Part shown: positions 61,164 to 64,000 of the stretch, in pieces
Layout of the letters: every line of letters begins with the position of its first letter
Position numbering within the stretch: position 1 is the stretch's first letter
From: Catenulispora sp. MAP5-51
GTDB taxonomy: Bacteria; Actinomycetota; Actinomycetes; Streptomycetales; Catenulisporaceae
Assembly: GCF_041261205.1 (NCBI RefSeq)
Contig: NZ_JBGCCH010000014.1
Location: 165,785 to 229,784 of the forward strand
DNA: 64,000 bases
Reading direction: 5' to 3'
Notes under the pieces: model-generated
Told to the model about the DNA's origin: nothing
What the model saw: only the letters and a program-made list of their open reading frames with translations
Databases searched by the model: none
Position numbers and translations under genes: made by a program

Positions 61164-61934
61164 ATGGGAATCCTCGAAGGCAAGCGCATCGTCGTCACCG
61201 GCGTGCTCACCGACGCCTCCATCGCCTTCCACGCCGCGCGCATCGCGCAGGAGCAGGGCGCGCAGGTGGTGCTGACCGCGTTCCCGCGGCCCTCGCTCAC
61301 CCAGCGCATCGCCAAGAAGCTGCCCAACGGCGACGCGCCGGTGATCGAGCTCGACGTCACCAACGCCGAGCACCTGGCCGGGCTCGCGGACAACGTGAAG
61401 CAGTACATGGACGGCGTGGACGGCATCGTCCACAGCATCGCGTTCGGCCCGCAGGACGCCCTCGGTGGCAACTTCCTGAACACCCCCTGGGAGTCGGTCG
61501 CCACCGCGGTCCACGTCTCGGCCTACTCGCTGAAGTCGGTGACCATGGCCCTGCTGGACCTGTTCCCCGAGACCGGCGGCTCGGTGGTCGGCCTGGACTT
61601 CGACGCCCAGGTGGCCTGGCCGGGCTACGACTGGATGGGCGTGGCGAAGGCGGCGCTGGAGTCCACCTCCCGCTACCTGGCCCGCGACCTCGGCCCGCGC
61701 GGCATCCGCAGCAACCTGATCTCGGCCGGCCCGATCAAGACCATGGCCGCCAAGTCGATCCCGGGCTTCGAGAAGTTCGACGGCGTGTGGAACGAGCGCG
61801 CCCCGATCGGCTGGGACCTGTACGACGCCGACGCCACGGCGCGCGGCATCGTCGCGCTGCTGTCGGACTGGTTCCCGCGGACCACCGGCGAGATCATCCA
61901 CGTCGACGGCGGCATGCACGCGATGGGTGCCTGA
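61164..61934 (+). CDS. fabI: Enoyl-ACP reductase (InhA/FabI)
   Basis: 256 residues, InhA-type: GVLTDASIAFHAARI, HSIAFGPQDALGGN, the catalytic YDWMGVAKAAL (Y-x6-K) and GEIIHVDGGMHAMGA. Second gene of the fabG-inhA operon; a 25-bp hairpin follows. NADH-dependent final step of chain elongation; the triclosan/isoniazid target in relatives. Confidence 0.95.
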   Translation: MGILEGKRIVVTGVLTDASIAFHAARIAQEQGAQVVLTAFPRPSLTQRIAKKLPNGDAPVIELDVTNAEHLAGLADNVKQYMDGVDGIVHSIAFGPQDALGGNFLNTPWESVATAVHVSAYSLKSVTMALLDLFPETGGSVVGLDFDAQVAWPGYDWMGVAKAALESTSRYLARDLGPRGIRSNLISAGPIKTMAAKSIPGFEKFDGVWNERAPIGWDLYDADATARGIVALLSDWFPRTTGEIIHVDGGMHAMGA

Positions 61935-61960
61935 GCTTCGCCGAACGCTGTGGCCGGACA

Positions 61961-62015
61961 AAGCGGCCGGGCCCGGAATCCCAAGGACGACTTGGGATTC
62001 CGGGCCCGGCCGCTT
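61961..62015. terminator. 25-bp perfect hairpin after inhA
   Basis: Arms 61961-61985 (starting AAGCGGCCGG) and 61991-62015 (ending CCGGCCGCTT) are exact complements with a 5-base loop GACGA. No T-run follows. Very stable bidirectional terminator. Confidence 0.8.
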
Positions 62016-62161
62016 CTCGATTCGTGCCGTCTTGTGCGCAGCCGCCCGCACGCCGCCAAATTCAGGCGAACCTGTCGGTGGTCTCGGATAAAAAGGTGTT
62101 GTACCCGCCGCGGAGGGCGGGGACACCATCAATCTGAGGTTGCCGGACCCGGCGAGATTCG

Positions 62162-62197
62162 CGATATAGCTTGACAGTCGCGGCACGCGCTATATCG
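62162..62197 (+). promoter_or_regulatory. MFS promoter embedded in CGATATAGC / GCTATATCG dyad
   Basis: CGATATAGC (62162-62170) and GCTATATCG (62189-62197) flank an 18-bp spacer that begins with TTGACA (62171-62176). The TATATC of the right arm (62191-62196) is a possible -10, though the spacer is a short 14 bp. Likely repressor-controlled. The regulator is not adjacent in this window. No gene is seen in the rest of 62016-62250. Confidence 0.6.
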
Positions 62198-62250
62198 TGT
62201 GCTGCGAGCGAATGGGACGCCAGGACCTGTGGTCGGCGCGGAGGGGAAAC

Positions 62251-63801
62251 ATGAGTGAGGCGGTGAGCGGTACCCAGGACGTGGTCGTCCCGGCTGCCGA
62301 CGCGGTGCCCGGGGTCGGCGCGCCCGTGAAGGAGAAGGACCCGAAGCTCTCGGCGATCCCGAAGGGCGCCTGGGCGGTGATGTTCACCGTGCTCGGCGCC
62401 TCGATGATGGACCTGCTGGACGCCACGGTGATGAACGTCGCCGCCCCCTCGATCCGCAACGGGCTCGGGGCGTCGAACACCGAGTACCAGTGGATCAGCA
62501 CCGGCTACGTGCTGTCGTTCTCCGTGCTGCTGATCGCCGGCGGACGCCTCGGCGACATCGCCGGGCGGCGCCGGATGTTCCTGATCGGCCTGACCGGCTT
62601 CACGATCATGTCCGCGGTCTGCGCCCTCGCGCAGAACCCCGGCGAGCTGATCGCCGCGCGTCTGCTGCAGGGCAGCGCCTCGGCGATGATGATCCCGCAG
62701 GGCATCGGCATGATCCGGGAGAAGTTCGGCCGGGAGAACAGCCAGAAGGCCTTCGCGATCTTCGGGCCCTTCATGGGCCTGTCCGCAGCCCTGGGCCCGG
62801 TGCTCGGCGGCGCGCTGATCACGTACGCGTCGTGGCGCTGGGTGTTCGTGATCAACCTGCCGGTCGGCGTGATCGCGCTGTACTTCGCGGCCAAGGTGCT
62901 GCCGACGGTGCACCACCGCGAGGGCGACCGGCCGAAGCTGGACTACATCGGCCTGGTCCTGTGCTCGATCGCGGTCGGCCTGCTGGTCTACCCGGTCATC
63001 CAGGGCCGCGAGCACCACTGGGACACCGGCATCTGGCTGATGCTGGCCGGTTCGGCGGTGGTGATGGGCCTGTTCGCCTTCTACGCCCGGGCGCGGCACA
63101 AGAAGAACCTGGACCCGTTCCTGGAGACCAGCCTGTTCCGCAAGCGCGCCTTCACCACGGGCACGATGACCATCTTCCTGTTCTTCGGCGCCTGCGCGGC
63201 GGCCTTCACCGTCAGCCCGCTGCTGCTGCAGGTCTCGCTCGGCTGGTCGCCGCTGCGGGCCGGCCTCACCGGCGCGTGGTGGTCGCTGGGCACGATCATC
63301 TCGATGGGCGCCGGCCAGGCGTTCGTGAAGAAGACGCCGCGCCGGGTGCTGCACGCCGGCCTGCTCACGCTGGCCGTGGGCATGGCGCTGAGCGGGTACA
63401 TCATCAAGCACTACGCGGGGACCACGTCCACCCTGAACGCCGAGCACCAGCCGATCTGGCACAGCGGCATCACCAGCTGGAACCTGGCGCCCGCGCTGCT
63501 GGTGTCCGGGATCGGCATGGGCCTGGTGTTCGCGCCGTTCTTCGGCCTGGTCCTGTCCGCGGTCGACGACCACGAGCTCGGCTCGGCCAACGGCGTCATC
63601 AGCTCCTTCAACCAGCTCGGCAACGCGGTCGCCGCGGCGCTGTTCAGCACCCTGTTCTTCAACCGGGTCGAGAGCGGCGGCTCGCCGTTCCCGGCCGCCG
63701 AGCTCGTCTACTGGCTGGCCGCCGGGATCCTGGTGCTGACCTGGCTGCTGGCGTTCACGGTGCCGAAGACGGCGCGCAGTGAGGACGAGATCATGGTGTG
63801 A
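62251..63801 (+). CDS. MFS multidrug exporter (DHA2/EmrB-QacA, 14 helices)
   Basis: 516 residues. Motifs: MMDLLDATVMNVAAPSI in helix 1, GGRLGDIAGRRRMFLIG (motif A) and GPFMGLSAALGPVLGG (motif C). ATG 62251 follows GAGGGGAAAC; the cytosolic N-terminal ~40 residues are hydrophilic. Proton-driven drug or metabolite export. Ends 72 bp before a strong terminator hairpin into which a group II intron is inserted. Confidence 0.93.
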   Translation: MSEAVSGTQDVVVPAADAVPGVGAPVKEKDPKLSAIPKGAWAVMFTVLGASMMDLLDATVMNVAAPSIRNGLGASNTEYQWISTGYVLSFSVLLIAGGRLGDIAGRRRMFLIGLTGFTIMSAVCALAQNPGELIAARLLQGSASAMMIPQGIGMIREKFGRENSQKAFAIFGPFMGLSAALGPVLGGALITYASWRWVFVINLPVGVIALYFAAKVLPTVHHREGDRPKLDYIGLVLCSIAVGLLVYPVIQGREHHWDTGIWLMLAGSAVVMGLFAFYARARHKKNLDPFLETSLFRKRAFTTGTMTIFLFFGACAAAFTVSPLLLQVSLGWSPLRAGLTGAWWSLGTIISMGAGQAFVKKTPRRVLHAGLLTLAVGMALSGYIIKHYAGTTSTLNAEHQPIWHSGITSWNLAPALLVSGIGMGLVFAPFFGLVLSAVDDHELGSANGVISSFNQLGNAVAAALFSTLFFNRVESGGSPFPAAELVYWLAAGILVLTWLLAFTVPKTARSEDEIMV

Positions 63802-63873
63802 CGCCGCGCGGCGTCCCACCCGAGGACTGCGGGGGATTCGGGGGAGCAGGAGGGGAACGGGGATCGGGGACGA

Positions 63874-63906
63874 AGGTGGCTCGGCGCTTCACGCGCCGGG
63901 CCACCT
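63874..63906 (+). terminator. Terminator of the MFS gene
   Basis: AGGTGGC-T-CGGCGC / GCGCCG-G-GCCACCT stem (14 pairs including one G-T), loop TTCAC, then CGTTT. The intron begins five bases after the stem. Confidence 0.85.
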
Positions 63907-63911
63907 CGTTT

Positions 63912-64000
63912 GTGCGCCCAGCATGGGCGGTTGTTTGGGGGTGGAAGTCCCCTGGAGGAGGAGGCGGTCCTAACTCCGAGCCGGAGGCAAGGGCGTCATC
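63912..64000 (+). mobile_element. 5' end of a group IIC intron, cut by the window edge
   Basis: Begins with GTGCGCCCAGCATGGGCG, the conserved group IIC 5' end (compare GUGUGCCCGGCAUGGGUG of the Oceanobacillus iheyensis intron, recalled from memory). It continues with GGGGGTGGAAGTCCCC and GGAGGCAAGGGCGTC, matching the GGGUGAGAGUCCC and CGCAAGGGUGUC elements of domain I in order. The 5' splice site is the GTGCG at 63912. The reverse transcriptase gene, domain V and the 3' end lie beyond the window. Confidence 0.85.

Noticed and set aside
62062..63819. A 585-codon minus-strand frame across the MFS gene
   Set aside because: Composition is typical of an antisense shadow and the MFS reading is unequivocal.
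1..64000. tRNA, rRNA, or riboswitch
   Set aside because: I saw no cloverleaf with a TTCRANNC arm, no rRNA core motif, and no familiar riboswitch core in any intergenic gap, though a covariance-model search was not possible.

Overview
The window is a very GC-rich, tightly packed bacterial chromosome segment. GTG and TTG starts are frequent, 4-base stop/start overlaps are common, and the gene content is typical of Actinomycetota (ctaA/ctaB, SufR-type suf operon, SURF1, InhA-type enoyl reductase, DUF3099, DUF4328, a TldD pair). From memory, the housekeeping order ctaB - ctaA - ABC exporter - suf operon - ... - moaA - DUF3099 - tldD - fabG/inhA resembles Streptomyces and its relatives, so I infer a filamentous actinomycete, possibly Catenulispora-like. 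The genus is a guess.

Layout. 1-5.3 kb: heme O/heme A synthesis (ctaB, ctaA), manA, and a two-gene drug-type ABC exporter. 5.4-17.2 kb: a LacI-controlled glycoside locus that probably uses mannosides: lipoprotein binding protein, two permeases (no ATPase), a GH5-like hydrolase, a GH38 alpha-mannosidase, an aldo/keto reductase and a ROK sugar kinase. A consensus-like promoter and a 21-bp operator sit in front of it. 17.2-18.9 kb: two poorly known genes. 18.9-25.7 kb: a complete suf Fe-S assembly operon (sufR-B-D-Rieske-C-S-U-T) ending in a strong terminator. 25.8-29.6 kb: Nudix hydrolase, ABC-F protein, a small conserved HTH protein and an enoyl-CoA hydratase. 29.5-32.6 kb (minus strand): phosphotransferase, SGNH hydrolase and a GT-C membrane protein. 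32.7-34.6 kb: a fused ABC exporter, then a transposase remnant.

35.6-45.4 kb holds a hypothetical protein, SURF1, and a series of regulator/target pairs with readable operators: a MocR regulator divergent from a DMT exporter, and a PadR regulator divergent from two short-chain dehydrogenases. These are followed by a metallothionein-like protein, a GNAT, a methyltransferase and a TetR regulator. 45.5-49.8 kb: a TetR-flanked catabolic operon of unknown substrate (acetoacetate-decarboxylase-like protein, SDR, two related amidohydrolases). 50.2-56.6 kb: secreted or surface serine protease, MscL, DUF1003, a D,D-carboxypeptidase-like protein, LuxR regulator, moaA, and a PEP mutase/isocitrate lyase family enzyme. 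56.4-61.9 kb: a small zinc protein, DUF3099, the TldD/PmbA pair, fabG and inhA. 62.2-63.8 kb: an MFS drug exporter behind an operator-embedded promoter.

The most notable single item is at the right edge. Starting at 63912, directly after the MFS gene's terminator hairpin, the sequence matches the 5' end of a group IIC self-splicing intron and runs out of the window. The other notable signal is regulatory DNA: phased PadR boxes, triple MocR boxes, LacI operators and a sufR start codon enclosed in an inverted repeat. There are also three separate tandem repeats that each include the stop codon of the gene before them. I saw no tRNA, rRNA or CRISPR array.
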